A DNA stretch of 64,000 nucleotides from Pseudorhodoferax aquiterrae (lineage in GTDB: Bacteria; Pseudomonadota; Gammaproteobacteria; Burkholderiales; Burkholderiaceae_C), in the NCBI RefSeq assembly GCF_014652235.1, contig NZ_BMYK01000005.1, forward strand, positions 186,001 through 250,000, read 5' to 3'. Below the pieces are notes generated by a model. That model saw only the letters and a list, made by a program, of their open reading frames with translations, ran no database searches and was not told the DNA's origin. Shown piece after piece: positions 35,395 through 44,498 of this stretch. Every line of letters begins with the position of its first letter. Position 1 is the stretch's first letter. Both the position numbers and the translations under genes were made by a program.

Positions 35395-38207
35395 CAGGTG
35401 GGCGGCGGCGCGCGCCGCTGCAGCACGCCGATGGGCGGCGCCCAGCGCGCATCGCGCGGCTTCTTGGACGTGACCAGCGTGATGTCGGCCGGCTCGAACA
35501 CTTCCACGTTGTGCGTGATCGGCGTGGTCAGCACGTACTGGGCGCGCGTGGACTTGAGGAAGTGGCCGACCAGCTGGATGTTGCGCACGTCCAGGTGCGC
35601 GAAGGGCTCGTCGATGAAAACGAAGCCGCCCGGCATCTCCTCGTCCTTGAGCAGGCCGACCAGCAGGATCAGCGACTTGATGACCTGCTGGCCACCCGAG
35701 GCCTCGCCGTCGTTCAGGCCGATCTGGCCCTTGCCGTCGAAGTTGAAGCCGACCTTGAGCTCGGCCTGGCGCAGCACGGTGTCGTCGTTGTCCAGGTGCG
35801 GCAGCTCGGCGTGGACCTCCACGCCGGACAAGAGGCCCAGCTCGACGATGTTCTTGCGGTAGCGCCGCACGGTGGTGCGCAGCACGTCGATGTAGCGCGC
35901 GCGGGCGTTGTCCACGGCCACGCCGGCCATGGCGTTGCTGGCCTTGCGCTCGGCCAGTTGCTGCTGCTGGGTGCCGACCGTGGCCTGCATGAGCTGCTGG
36001 CGCTCCTCGACGCTGGCATCGAGCTCCCACTGGCCTTCGGCCAGTTCCTTCTCGATGGCGGCGCTGCGCAACCTGGCCTGGGTGGCGTTGCCATAGCGCT
36101 CGCGCAGCGCGGCCAGGGTGGCGGGCGCGATCCAGCGCGGCGCAAAGCGCTGCTTGTCCGCGCGCGAGCGGGCCGCCCGCTCGCGCTGGGCCGTGAAGCG
36201 CTCGCCCCATTCGCGCGCGTGGCGCTGGGCCTCGCTTTCGCTGGCCGCCAGCTGGCGCTGCAGGCTTTGGTACTGGGTTTCGGCCTGCTGCTGGCCCACC
36301 ACCGCCTGCATGTGCGCGCGGTCGGCCTGCTGCCAGCGCGTGCCGGCTTCGATGCGGGCCTGCCGGAGTGCCGGCAACTGCTCGCGGGCCTGGGCGAAGG
36401 CCGCGCCGCGGCGCGCCAGTTCCTCGGCCGCGCGGTGCCCGCGGCTGGCCTGCAGTGCCGCGTCGAGCTGGCGCTGCACCTCGGTCTGCTCCCTGGCGAC
36501 GGGCAGCATGGCGGTGTCGATCTGCGCCAGCCGGCGTTCGATGGAGTCGCGCTGCGAGGCCAGGGCCGCGGCGCCAAACTGGTGCTCGCCAGGGTCGACC
36601 CAGACGCTGCGGCCACCACGGCCGTCGCGCCAGTAGGCCTGCGGCGTGATCCACTCGCCGCCCAGCTGCAGGCCGGCCTGCGTGTCGTCCACGCGGCGGA
36701 TCTGCGCGAGCTGCTTGAGCAGCCACACCGGCGCGGGTGCCGAGAAGCGCAGCACGGCCAGCAGGCTGTGCGGCGGTGCATCCCGGGGCGCCGTGGCGGA
36801 CTCGGCCACCAGGTAGTGGCGGTAGCGTTCGCGCTCGGCCAGCGCCATGGCGCGCGGCGCATCGCCGCTGTGCGCCAGCACCACGACCCAGCGCGCACTG
36901 CGCAGCACGCCTTCGGCCGCGGCGCGCCAGCGCTCGTCGCTGATCTCGACCACGTCGGCCATCACGTGGTGGCCGATGTTCTCCTGCCGCAGCACCCGCA
37001 GAAACCGCTGCACCTCGGCCGGCGGCGGTGCCTGGTGCTGGCCTTGCAGCCGCTCCAGCGCCGCCTGCGCGGCGCGACGCTGGCCGCCCAGTTCGTGCCA
37101 CTGGGCGGCGAGGGCGGCCTTGCGCTCCTCCAGCGCGCGCACGCGCTCGGCCAGCTGCGCGGCATCGCTCTCCACGGCCGCCAGGGCCTGCAGTTCGTCG
37201 GCCTGCTGCACCAGGGCTTCCACCGGCCGCTCGGCGTCGCGGGCCTGCTGCTGTGCGGCCTGGGCGGCGGTCCTGGCGGCCTCGCGCGCACGCACCTGCT
37301 CGGCGGCTTCGCGCTGTTGCTCCACGAGCTGCAGCAACTGGCGCTGGATGTCGGCGCGCCTGCGCGTCTCGGCCGCGTGGTGCACGCGCTGGCGGTGCAG
37401 CTCCCTGAGCTTCGCCGCGGTTTCCACGCGCTCCTCGTGCCAGGCCAGCACGGGCATGACCTCGGTGGCCAGCAGTTCGCGCTCGCGCAGCTTGGCCTGG
37501 TGCTGGCGGTACAGGTTCACGCGCGCGTCGAGCTGGGCCAGCAGGGCCTGCCCGTGCGCGAGTTCGCGTTCGGCGCTCTCGACCTCGGCCGCCAGATCAC
37601 GCTGGTGCTGGCGTGCTTCTTCGTAACGGTCCAGCACCTCCTGGTCGCCGAACACGTCGAACACCAGGCGCAGCAACTCCTTGGGCGAGTACTCGCAGAG
37701 CCGGTCGGTCTGGCCCTGCTCGAGCGCCAGCACGCGCGCGATGGCGCGCGACAGGCCCGCGCCCTCGAGCCGGCGGCGCCAGTGCTCGATGCCGAGCCAG
37801 TCCTTGGTGGGGGCGTCGACCAAGGTCTCGATGGGCACGTCGCCATCGGTCATCAGGTAGCGGCGCTGCCAGTCGCCGCCGTTGCGCTCGATGCGGCAGG
37901 CCAGCGTGACCTGGTCGGCGTAGAGCAGGTTGCGCGCGAAGGGCCGGCTCGAAGCCTGGCGGCCGCGCGGCCGGTTCTCCACCGTGGCGCGCAGCCAGGT
38001 GGTGTCGGCGTTCGCGTGGCGCGCGTAGGTCTTGTAGCTGCGCCCGCCCGAACACTCCAGACCCAGCAGCGTGCGCATGGCGTCCAGCAGCGTGGTCTTG
38101 CCCGAGCCGTTGGGGCCGGCCACGGTGATGATGGCGCCGTCCAGCGGCAGCGTGAGCCGCTGGCAGTAGTCCCATTGCAGCAGCTCCAGGCTTTGCAGGT
38201 GGAACAT
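35394..38207 (-). CDS. jetC: Wadjet JetC / MksB-type SMC ATPase
   Basis: 937 residues, SMC/SbcC/MukB-like. Walker A GPNGSGKT (31-38), a C-terminal ABC signature GLNDGEASGGQQ (near 830) and Walker B GGFVFIDEPFAHLD (near 858). Long Glu/Arg/Ala/Gln coiled-coil arms flank a central hinge-like segment (about 420-560: MADVVEISDERWRAAAEGVL). It is shorter than E. coli MukB (about 1480), as expected for Wadjet/Mks SMCs. It should form the DNA-extruding motor with JetA and JetB. TGATG junctions with both neighbours indicate tight translational coupling. The start at 38207 places the P-loop at the usual distance. Confidence 0.92.
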   Translation of the reverse strand: MFHLQSLELLQWDYCQRLTLPLDGAIITVAGPNGSGKTTLLDAMRTLLGLECSGGRSYKTYARHANADTTWLRATVENRPRGRQASSRPFARNLLYADQVTLACRIERNGGDWQRRYLMTDGDVPIETLVDAPTKDWLGIEHWRRRLEGAGLSRAIARVLALEQGQTDRLCEYSPKELLRLVFDVFGDQEVLDRYEEARQHQRDLAAEVESAERELAHGQALLAQLDARVNLYRQHQAKLRERELLATEVMPVLAWHEERVETAAKLRELHRQRVHHAAETRRRADIQRQLLQLVEQQREAAEQVRAREAARTAAQAAQQQARDAERPVEALVQQADELQALAAVESDAAQLAERVRALEERKAALAAQWHELGGQRRAAQAALERLQGQHQAPPPAEVQRFLRVLRQENIGHHVMADVVEISDERWRAAAEGVLRSARWVVVLAHSGDAPRAMALAERERYRHYLVAESATAPRDAPPHSLLAVLRFSAPAPVWLLKQLAQIRRVDDTQAGLQLGGEWITPQAYWRDGRGGRSVWVDPGEHQFGAAALASQRDSIERRLAQIDTAMLPVAREQTEVQRQLDAALQASRGHRAAEELARRGAAFAQAREQLPALRQARIEAGTRWQQADRAHMQAVVGQQQAETQYQSLQRQLAASESEAQRHAREWGERFTAQRERAARSRADKQRFAPRWIAPATLAALRERYGNATQARLRSAAIEKELAEGQWELDASVEERQQLMQATVGTQQQQLAERKASNAMAGVAVDNARARYIDVLRTTVRRYRKNIVELGLLSGVEVHAELPHLDNDDTVLRQAELKVGFNFDGKGQIGLNDGEASGGQQVIKSLILLVGLLKDEEMPGGFVFIDEPFAHLDVRNIQLVGHFLKSTRAQYVLTTPITHNVEVFEPADITLVTSKKPRDARWAPPIGVLQRRAPPPT

Positions 38208-38887
38208 CAGGCGGCCTCCCCGGAGGAGGGCGCGGCCTCGGCCTGGGCACGCGTGCGCGCCAGCACGTCGCCGAGCGCGCCGTCCAGGATGCGCGGGGCC
38301 AACAGGTCGTAGTCCAGCAGCAGGTCCAGCAGCGGACCTTCGGCGATGTCCTCGCCGCGGCGCTGGATGAAGCCGTGGGTCTCCAGCCGCTTGAGGTTGG
38401 CGTCCAGGCGGGTCTTCTTGCCGAGCTGGTTGCCGAAGTCCGCCAGCAGGGTCTTGTACGCCACCAGCGGGCTCACGGCAGCGGCGCTGGGCAGCGGGCG
38501 TTCGGTACGGAACATCTCGGCCTGCCCGTCGCCCTCGGCGCTGGCGGCGCGCGCGGCCTGGCGCTCGCGCTTGGGCAGCACGATCAGGGCCCACAGCACC
38601 ACCAGCAGCGACTGCGCGTCGCGCGGCAGTTCCAGGTTGTTGTTGGCGGCCAGGCCGGCTTCGCCGAACACCGCGGCCTCGGCACCGCGCAGCAGCGCCA
38701 CGGCCACGTGGTCGGCGTGGATGTTGTCCACCAGCTGCAGGCCGACCTCGGCCAGGCGCTGCTGCGTGGCTTGCCAGAGCTCGGCGTCGATCAGTGCGCG
38801 GCGCACGCGCGGGTGCTGGCGCGGCAACCAGCGGCGGGCCAGCAGTTCGGCCGCCAGCAGGGCGGCATCGTCCAGGGGAGTGCTCAT
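38207..38887 (-). CDS. jetB: Wadjet JetB / MksE-type winged-helix subunit
   Basis: 226 residues. MukE/DUF4194-like: helical winged-helix features such as AAVSPLVAYKTLLADFGNQLGKKTRLDANLKRLETHGFI (central part, residues about 135-172 in short blocks VAYKTLLADF, NLKRLETHGFI) and a C-terminal RGEDIAEGPLLDLLLDYDLL segment. KITE-type partner that bridges JetA and JetC. Its ATG overlaps the jetA stop as ATGA. Identification rests on gene order plus this MukE-like character. Confidence 0.82.
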   Translation of the reverse strand: MSTPLDDAALLAAELLARRWLPRQHPRVRRALIDAELWQATQQRLAEVGLQLVDNIHADHVAVALLRGAEAAVFGEAGLAANNNLELPRDAQSLLVVLWALIVLPKRERQAARAASAEGDGQAEMFRTERPLPSAAAVSPLVAYKTLLADFGNQLGKKTRLDANLKRLETHGFIQRRGEDIAEGPLLDLLLDYDLLAPRILDGALGDVLARTRAQAEAAPSSGEAA

Positions 38888-40173
38888 GGGGCAGGGGGAT
38901 CGGGAATGAGTTGGCCGGCGCTGATGGCGGCGACATGGGCGTCGTCCACCGGCTGCACCTGCGCTTGCAGTTCGGCATGCCAGGCGCTGCGGGCCAGGTC
39001 GCCGGTCTGGCCGTTCAGCGTGCGCGCCTGGGCGTCGCCGAGCAGCGGCAGCAGCTGCATGCGGTAGGCGGCCTGGGCGAAGCGGCCGCCCAGCACGGCG
39101 GCGGTCAGCGGTTGCGGCGCGGGCTCGGCGTTCCATGCCGTGAGCTGTGCGATCAGCGCGCCGAGTTCCTCGGGCATGCGCAGTGTTTCCAGCGCACCGG
39201 CGGCGGCTTCGGCCGGCGGCGGCAGGCCCTGGGCGCGCAGCGGGTCGGGCCGGTCGCGTTCGAACTCGCCCTCGGCCACGTCCACGAGTTCCTGGGCGCT
39301 CACGAACACTGGCCGCAGGCCGGTGGCGAGCGCACCTTCGGCCAGGCTGTGCAGCGCAGGCTGCGACTGCAGCCAGTGCCGCACGTCCGAACTGGTGATG
39401 CCGGTGCTGCCCAGCGTCACGCGCTGGCGGTCGGCCTGCTGCAGCGCACGCGTGAACTGGCTGGCCATGGACAGCAGCCTGGCCTGGCTGTGGCCCAGCG
39501 CACGCGCCTCGCGTTCCAGCCGCGGGTCGCCGTGCTCGCTGCGGATCAGCGCCGTGAGCGCCTCGCCGGCGCGCTCGACCAGTTTCAGCGCGCGCTCGAA
39601 GCGGGGCTGGGCCGCGCGCAGCTGCACTTCGGAGCCGCTGGCGATCGCGTCGGCGAACTGGTCGTGCAGCCGCGCCAGCTGGGCGTGCAGGTGCTTGATC
39701 TGGCCCGCGTCGGACAGGCCCAGCGCCTGCGCACCGGCGACCTGGGCCAAGAGGGCGGCCATCTGGTCGTCGTCGCTGGCCATGCGGGTGAGCGGGGCCA
39801 GCACGGCCTGCACCTGCTGGGCCAGCGCCGGCAGTTCGTAGTCCTGCGTCGTGGCATTCCAGGCCAGCAGGCCGATGTCGCGCAGGCGCTTGAGCACCAT
39901 CTCCAGCGCTTCTGGCCGCAGCGCATGGAACAGCTGCTGCAGTTCATCGCGCTGCAGCCGGCCCTGGGGCAGGCTGGCGATTTCGAGGAAGGCCCAGACG
40001 CGCAAGCGGGCCGCCGCGGCGCTGCCCGAGAACAGGCCGCGCAGGGCGTCCAGCACCGGCAGCCGCTGTTCCAGGGCGAAGCCCAGGGCCGATTCGGCGG
40101 CGAGTGCGGGGTCGCGGAAGTAGCCCTCGAAGCTGCCGGACTCGGACTCGTCCGACGGGGGAGGCAGTTGCAT
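38884..40173 (-). CDS. jetA: Wadjet JetA / MksF-type kleisin subunit
   Basis: 429 residues, almost wholly helical, with an N-terminal winged-helix-like region (ARLRVWAFLEIASL, then RDELQQLFHALRPEALEMVLKRLRDIGLLAW as a DNA-binding-like block), a long helical middle (residues about 130-270) and a compact C-terminal region. It is in the jetA position of a jetABCD operon and has the size and layout of a MukF-like kleisin. First gene of the operon; promoter expected in the 84-bp gap to the divergent response-regulator gene. Confidence 0.8.
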   Translation of the reverse strand: MQLPPPSDESESGSFEGYFRDPALAAESALGFALEQRLPVLDALRGLFSGSAAAARLRVWAFLEIASLPQGRLQRDELQQLFHALRPEALEMVLKRLRDIGLLAWNATTQDYELPALAQQVQAVLAPLTRMASDDDQMAALLAQVAGAQALGLSDAGQIKHLHAQLARLHDQFADAIASGSEVQLRAAQPRFERALKLVERAGEALTALIRSEHGDPRLEREARALGHSQARLLSMASQFTRALQQADRQRVTLGSTGITSSDVRHWLQSQPALHSLAEGALATGLRPVFVSAQELVDVAEGEFERDRPDPLRAQGLPPPAEAAAGALETLRMPEELGALIAQLTAWNAEPAPQPLTAAVLGGRFAQAAYRMQLLPLLGDAQARTLNGQTGDLARSAWHAELQAQVQPVDDAHVAAISAGQLIPDPPAP

Positions 40174-40257
40174 GGCGGCGGATTTTGCACGAGGGCCCGG
40201 GGGATCCCGGACCACGGCCGCGGGCACAATGCAGCGCCTGCGCAGCCCCGGACCACC

Positions 40258-40938
40258 ATGCACATCCTGCTCGTTGAAGACGACGAAGCCCTGGCCACCT
40301 CGGTCGCCGGCGCCCTGCAGGCGCAGGGCTGGCGCGTGGACGTGAGCGCGCGCGGCGAGCCCGTGCCGCGCTCGCTGCTGCAGGACGCCTACGACCTGCT
40401 GGTGCTGGACCTGGGCCTGCCCGGCATCGACGGGCTGGAAACGCTGCGCCGCGTGCGCGCGAGCGGCTGGCTGCAGCCGGTGCTGGTGCTGACCGCGCGC
40501 GACAGTGTGGAAGACCGCGTGGCCGGCCTGGAAGCGGGCGCCGACGACTACATGTGCAAGCCCTTCGCGCCGGCCGAGCTCGTGGCCCGGCTGCGCGCGC
40601 TGGTGCGCCGGCACGAGAACCGGCGCGAAGGCCGGCTGGCGCTGGCGGCGCTGCGCTTCGATCCGCAGGGCATGCGCGCAGCCATCGGCGATCAGCCACT
40701 GCCGCTCAGCGCGCGCGAGTCCGCGCTGCTGCAATACCTGATGACGCGTGCCGGCCAGATCGTCGCGCGCGAGCAGCTCATGGCCCTGGTGCCGGGCTGG
40801 GCCGCGGGCACCTCCGACAACGCACTGGAACTGCAGGTGTCGCGGCTGCGCGCCAAGATCGAGCCGGCCGGCGTGCGCTTGCGCACCGTGCGCGGCCTGG
40901 GCTATCTGCTCGAAGCCGCGGACCCCGATGGCGGCTGA
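40258..40938 (+). CDS. OmpR-family response regulator (TctD-like)
   Basis: 226 residues. Receiver domain with acidic pocket EDD (8-9), phospho-acceptor Asp51, Thr79 and Lys101, then a winged-helix DNA-binding domain (about 130-220: LSARESALLQYLMTRAGQIV, DNALELQVSRLRAKI). The kinase gene overlaps its 3' end by 11 bp, and the tctBA transporter genes follow, so a TctDE-type system controlling carboxylate uptake is likely. Confidence 0.92.
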   Translation: MHILLVEDDEALATSVAGALQAQGWRVDVSARGEPVPRSLLQDAYDLLVLDLGLPGIDGLETLRRVRASGWLQPVLVLTARDSVEDRVAGLEAGADDYMCKPFAPAELVARLRALVRRHENRREGRLALAALRFDPQGMRAAIGDQPLPLSARESALLQYLMTRAGQIVAREQLMALVPGWAAGTSDNALELQVSRLRAKIEPAGVRLRTVRGLGYLLEAADPDGG

Positions 40939-42304
40939 AGCGCCCAGCCTGCGGCGCACGCTGCTGGTCTGGCTGCTGGCGCCGCTCGTGGTGCTGGTGC
41001 CGCTGGCCACGGCCCTGCTGTACCTGCTGGCCGTGCAGCCGGCCATGGACAGCCTGGACCGCGCGCTGACCGACACGGCCGTGGCGCTCGCCCAGATCCT
41101 CGAAGAGCGCGATGGCCAGACCGCCCTGCCGCTCAGCGCGCAGACCGCGCATGCGCTGCGCGCCGACCTGGTCGACGAGGTGGTGTTCGCGGTGGGCGAT
41201 GCGCAAGGCCGCCTGCTGGGCGGCGAGCACGCACTGCTGGCCCAGAACCCGCATCTCGCGCGGGGCGCCTGGCGCTTCTTCGACGGTCAGCTGCGCGGCA
41301 AGGCCATGCGCATGGTCGCCCACGGCGCGGCCTGCGGCGCGCAGACCTGCCCCATCCTCGTGGCCGAATCGCTGGGCAAGCGCGATGCCGCGGCGCGCGC
41401 CGTGGCGCTGGCCGCGGCCGGCGTGAGCCTGCTGCTCGCGCTGTGCCTGGCGCTGCTGGCCTGGCTGGCCGTGGGGCGCGGGCTGCGGCCGCTGCAGCAG
41501 GCCTCGCAGGAGCTGGAACGGCGTTCGCTGCAGCAGCTGGACCCGCTGCCGCTGCAGCAGCTGCCGCGCGAGGTGGCCTTCTTCGGCACGGCGCTCAACG
41601 CACTGTTCGGCCGGCTGCGCCAGGCGGTGGGCGCGCAGCGCAGCTTCCTGGACGATGCCTCGCACCAGCTGCGCACGCCGCTGGCGGTGCTGCTGTCCGA
41701 ATCGGCCCAGGTGCTGGAGCAGCCGCACCCGCCCGAACTGCATGCGCGGCTGCAGCGCCTGCACGCCGCGGCCGAGCGCAGCGCCCATCTGTCGCACCAA
41801 CTGCTGACACTGGCGCGCGCCGAAGGCGCGGCGCTGGAGCGGCGGGGCCAGGCCGCGCGCATCGACCTGGCCCGCCTCGTGACCGAGGCCGCGGCCGACT
41901 GGGTGCGGCCAGCCCTGGCCGCAGAGCAGGACCTCGGCTTCGATCTGCAGCCGGCCATGGTGCAGGGCGAGGCCTGGCTGCTGCGCGAGCTGCTCGCCAA
42001 CCTCGTGCACAACGCCCAGCAGCACGCGGGCCGCGGCGCGCAAGTGACGGTGCGCACGCGCACCGAAGGCGACACCGTCTGGCTGGAGGTGGAGGACGAC
42101 GGCCCCGGCATGGACGCGGCCGACCAGGCCCGCGCCTGGGACCGCTTCCACCGCGGCCGCAGCGCCACCGGCCCTGGCACCGGCCTGGGCTTGCCCATCG
42201 TGCAGCACATCGCGCAGCTGCACGCAGGGGCTGCGGAACTGCAGACCGGACCTGCCGGCCGCGGGCTGTGCGTGCGCGTGCGCCTGCCGCGCGCGGACCG
42301 CTGA
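40928..42304 (+). CDS. Sensor histidine kinase (TctE-like)
   Basis: 458 residues. Helices at about 12-35 and 158-182 enclose a periplasmic sensor domain of about 120 residues containing two Cys (HGAACGAQTC, Cys136 and Cys141) that might bond. Cytoplasmic HAMP-like linker, phospho-acceptor His246 (DDASHQLRTPL), and a HATPase domain with NLVHNAQQHA, DDGPGM and GTGLGLPIV. Partner of the overlapping response regulator. Signal probably a di- or tricarboxylate, inferred from the transporter downstream. Confidence 0.92.
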   Translation: MAAEAPSLRRTLLVWLLAPLVVLVPLATALLYLLAVQPAMDSLDRALTDTAVALAQILEERDGQTALPLSAQTAHALRADLVDEVVFAVGDAQGRLLGGEHALLAQNPHLARGAWRFFDGQLRGKAMRMVAHGAACGAQTCPILVAESLGKRDAAARAVALAAAGVSLLLALCLALLAWLAVGRGLRPLQQASQELERRSLQQLDPLPLQQLPREVAFFGTALNALFGRLRQAVGAQRSFLDDASHQLRTPLAVLLSESAQVLEQPHPPELHARLQRLHAAAERSAHLSHQLLTLARAEGAALERRGQAARIDLARLVTEAAADWVRPALAAEQDLGFDLQPAMVQGEAWLLRELLANLVHNAQQHAGRGAQVTVRTRTEGDTVWLEVEDDGPGMDAADQARAWDRFHRGRSATGPGTGLGLPIVQHIAQLHAGAAELQTGPAGRGLCVRVRLPRADR

Positions 42305-42320
42305 CGACAGCGCCCACGCG

Positions 42321-42341
42321 CCAAGCTGTCACCAAGCTGTC
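42321..42341. promoter_or_regulatory. Direct repeat, candidate response-regulator site
   Basis: CCAAGCTGTC occurs at 42321-42330 and again at 42332-42341, an 11-bp period that fits two OmpR-family monomers on one face of the DNA. It lies directly after the kinase gene and 143 bp before tctB. It is a good candidate operator for the TctD-like regulator. Confidence 0.5.
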
Positions 42342-42483
42342 GTAAGTGGTACCCGATGGCCGCGGCCCGGGTGCAAGGCCAAAGAATTCCGTCCAAGGCC
42401 ATCGGGTTGCGACCCGCCCGGCCCACAGGCGTTCGCGCAGCCACCCGGCCGCGCGGGCGTGGAGACAAACTCAACGGAAGTTC

Positions 42484-42909
42484 ATGATGATCGACCGCAA
42501 TCTCGCGAGGGGCCTGTTCCTGGCCCTGATCGCGCTGGTGTTCGGCGGCTATTCGCTGCAATACCAGGCTGGCTCCCTCGGCCGGGCCGGCCCCGGCCTG
42601 TTTCCCCTCATCGTCAGCGGCGCGCTGCTGGTCATCTCCCTGATGATCATCGTGCGCTCGCGCTTCCAGGCGCGCGAGCCGCTGGACCTCAACTTCAAGA
42701 ACATCGGCCTGCTGCTGGTCGCGCTGTGCGTGTTCGCGTTCCTCTCGCTGTACGTGAACATGCTGGTGGCGATCGTGGCCATGGTCTTCATCTCGGGCAA
42801 GGCCGCGACGACCTACTCGGTCTCGCGCAACATCAAGATCAGCATCGGCCTGGTCATCGTGGCCTTCGCGTTCCAGAAGCTGCTGGGCCTGTCCCTGCCG
42901 CTGATCTGA
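42484..42909 (+). CDS. tctB: Tripartite tricarboxylate transporter small membrane subunit
   Basis: 141 residues with four hydrophobic helices and the N-terminal RAGPGLFPLIVSGALL segment typical of TctB. It is the small subunit that partners TctA and an extracytoplasmic binding protein. GGAAG (42476-42480) precedes the chosen ATG; the next codon is also ATG. tctA follows after 10 bp. Confidence 0.92.
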   Translation: MMIDRNLARGLFLALIALVFGGYSLQYQAGSLGRAGPGLFPLIVSGALLVISLMIIVRSRFQAREPLDLNFKNIGLLLVALCVFAFLSLYVNMLVAIVAMVFISGKAATTYSVSRNIKISIGLVIVAFAFQKLLGLSLPLI

Positions 42910-42919
42910 GGTCGCCGCC

Positions 42920-44434
42920 ATGGACGTCATTCACAACCTCATGTTCGGCTTCGGCCATGCGCTGACGCTGAGCAACCTCATGTACTGCGCGCTGGGCTGC
43001 ACCGTGGGCACCATGGTCGGCCTGCTGCCGGGCCTGGGCCCGCTGGCCACCATCAGCCTGCTGCTGCCGCTGACCTACTCGATGCCGCTGGACGGTTCGC
43101 TCATCATGCTGGCCGGCATCTACTACGGTGCGCAGTACGGCGACAGCGTGAGCGCGATCACGATGAAGATCCCGCACGCGAGTTCCATCGTGGCCTGCAT
43201 CGACGGCTACGCCATGACGCTCAAGGGCAAGACCGGGCTGGCGCTGTTCACGGCGGGCTTTTCCAGCTTCATCGGCGGCACCATCGCCATCGTGGTGCTG
43301 GCCTTCCTGGCGCCCACGCTGAGCCAGGTGGCCTTCCTGTTCGGCCCGGCCGACTATTGCGCGCTGATGCTGGTGGGCTTCGTCTGCGTGAGCTTCGTGA
43401 CCACGGGCAGCCTGATCAACGGCCTGGCCATGTGCATGGTCGGCGTGCTGCTGGGCGCGATCGGCACCGACGTGAACAGCGGCGTGGCCCGCTTCACGCT
43501 GGACATGCCGTTCCTGGCCGACGGCATCGGCCTGGTCAGCATCGCGCTGGGCTGCTTCGGCATCGCCGAGATCACCAAGAACCTGGACGCCAAGGAAGAG
43601 CGCACGCCCTTCAATGGCGCGATCAAGCTGATCCCGACCTGGGCCGAGTTCAAGCGCATCATCCCGAGCGCCTTGCGTGGCAGCGCGCTGGGCTCCTTCC
43701 TGGGCATCCTGCCCGGCGGCGGCCCGGTGATCGCCCAGTTCGCCGCCTATGCCGTGGACAAGAAGGTCAGCAAGTACAAGCACGAGATCGGTGACGGCGC
43801 CATCGAGGGCGTGGCCGGCCAGGCGGCTGCCGACGAATCGGCCGCGCGCACGAGCTTCATCCCGCTCATGAGCATCGGCATCCCCGAGAACGCCGTCATG
43901 GCGCTCATGATGGGCGCGTTCATGATCAAGGGCGTCACGCCCGGCCCGAACCTGATCCCCGAGCACCCGGACCTGTTCTGGGGCCTGGTGGCCAGCATGT
44001 GGGTGGGCAACTGCTTTCTGCTGATCCTGAACGTGCCGCTGGTGCGCTGGTGGCTCACGCTGTTCAAGATCCCGTACAGCGTGCTGTTCCCGGCCATCCT
44101 GTTCTTCTGCTGCATCGGCTCGTTCAGCGTGAACAACAACGTCGACGACATCTTCGTGACGGCCGCCTTCGGTGCCATGGGCTACATGTTCATGCGGCTG
44201 GGGCTGGATGCCGCGCCGCTGATGCTGGGCTTCATCCTGGGCCCGATGCTGGAGGAGAACTTCCGCCGTGCCATGCTGCTCACGCGTGGCAGCTTCCTGG
44301 AAATGGCGCACCGGCCGATCGCCGGCACGCTGTTCAGCCTGGTGGCCGCGTTCATCGTGTGGCAGATGGGGTTGGCGGTCTGGAAGCTGCGCAAGGGGGG
44401 CGGGCAGGCGGCGCCAGCCGTCACGGCGCACTGA
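42920..44434 (+). CDS. tctA: Tripartite tricarboxylate transporter large membrane subunit
   Basis: 504 residues, about 11-12 membrane helices. Family signatures: GLLPGLGPLATISLLLP near the N-terminus, GIYYGAQYGDSVSAI and GSFLGILPGGGPVIAQF. It forms the transport path of a secondary, binding-protein-dependent carboxylate importer. No tctC (binding protein) gene lies in this window, so a distant TctC must serve it. A strong hairpin follows the gene. Confidence 0.95.
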   Translation: MDVIHNLMFGFGHALTLSNLMYCALGCTVGTMVGLLPGLGPLATISLLLPLTYSMPLDGSLIMLAGIYYGAQYGDSVSAITMKIPHASSIVACIDGYAMTLKGKTGLALFTAGFSSFIGGTIAIVVLAFLAPTLSQVAFLFGPADYCALMLVGFVCVSFVTTGSLINGLAMCMVGVLLGAIGTDVNSGVARFTLDMPFLADGIGLVSIALGCFGIAEITKNLDAKEERTPFNGAIKLIPTWAEFKRIIPSALRGSALGSFLGILPGGGPVIAQFAAYAVDKKVSKYKHEIGDGAIEGVAGQAAADESAARTSFIPLMSIGIPENAVMALMMGAFMIKGVTPGPNLIPEHPDLFWGLVASMWVGNCFLLILNVPLVRWWLTLFKIPYSVLFPAILFFCCIGSFSVNNNVDDIFVTAAFGAMGYMFMRLGLDAAPLMLGFILGPMLEENFRRAMLLTRGSFLEMAHRPIAGTLFSLVAAFIVWQMGLAVWKLRKGGGQAAPAVTAH

Positions 44435-44454
44435 GCGCTGCCCGATGCAAACAG

Positions 44455-44480
44455 GGCCCGCACGCGCAAGCGTGCGGGCC
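44455..44480. terminator. Hairpin between convergent tctA and kinase/phosphatase gene
   Basis: GGCCCGCACGC, loop GCAA, then GCGTGCGGGCC: a perfect 11-bp GC stem. It stands 20 bp after the tctA stop and 18 bp from the stop of the minus-strand gene. T-runs are weak on both sides (TTGCGGTT on plus), but position and stability fit a bidirectional terminator. Confidence 0.75.
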
Positions 44481-44498
44481 TTGCGGTTCTCGGGGCAC

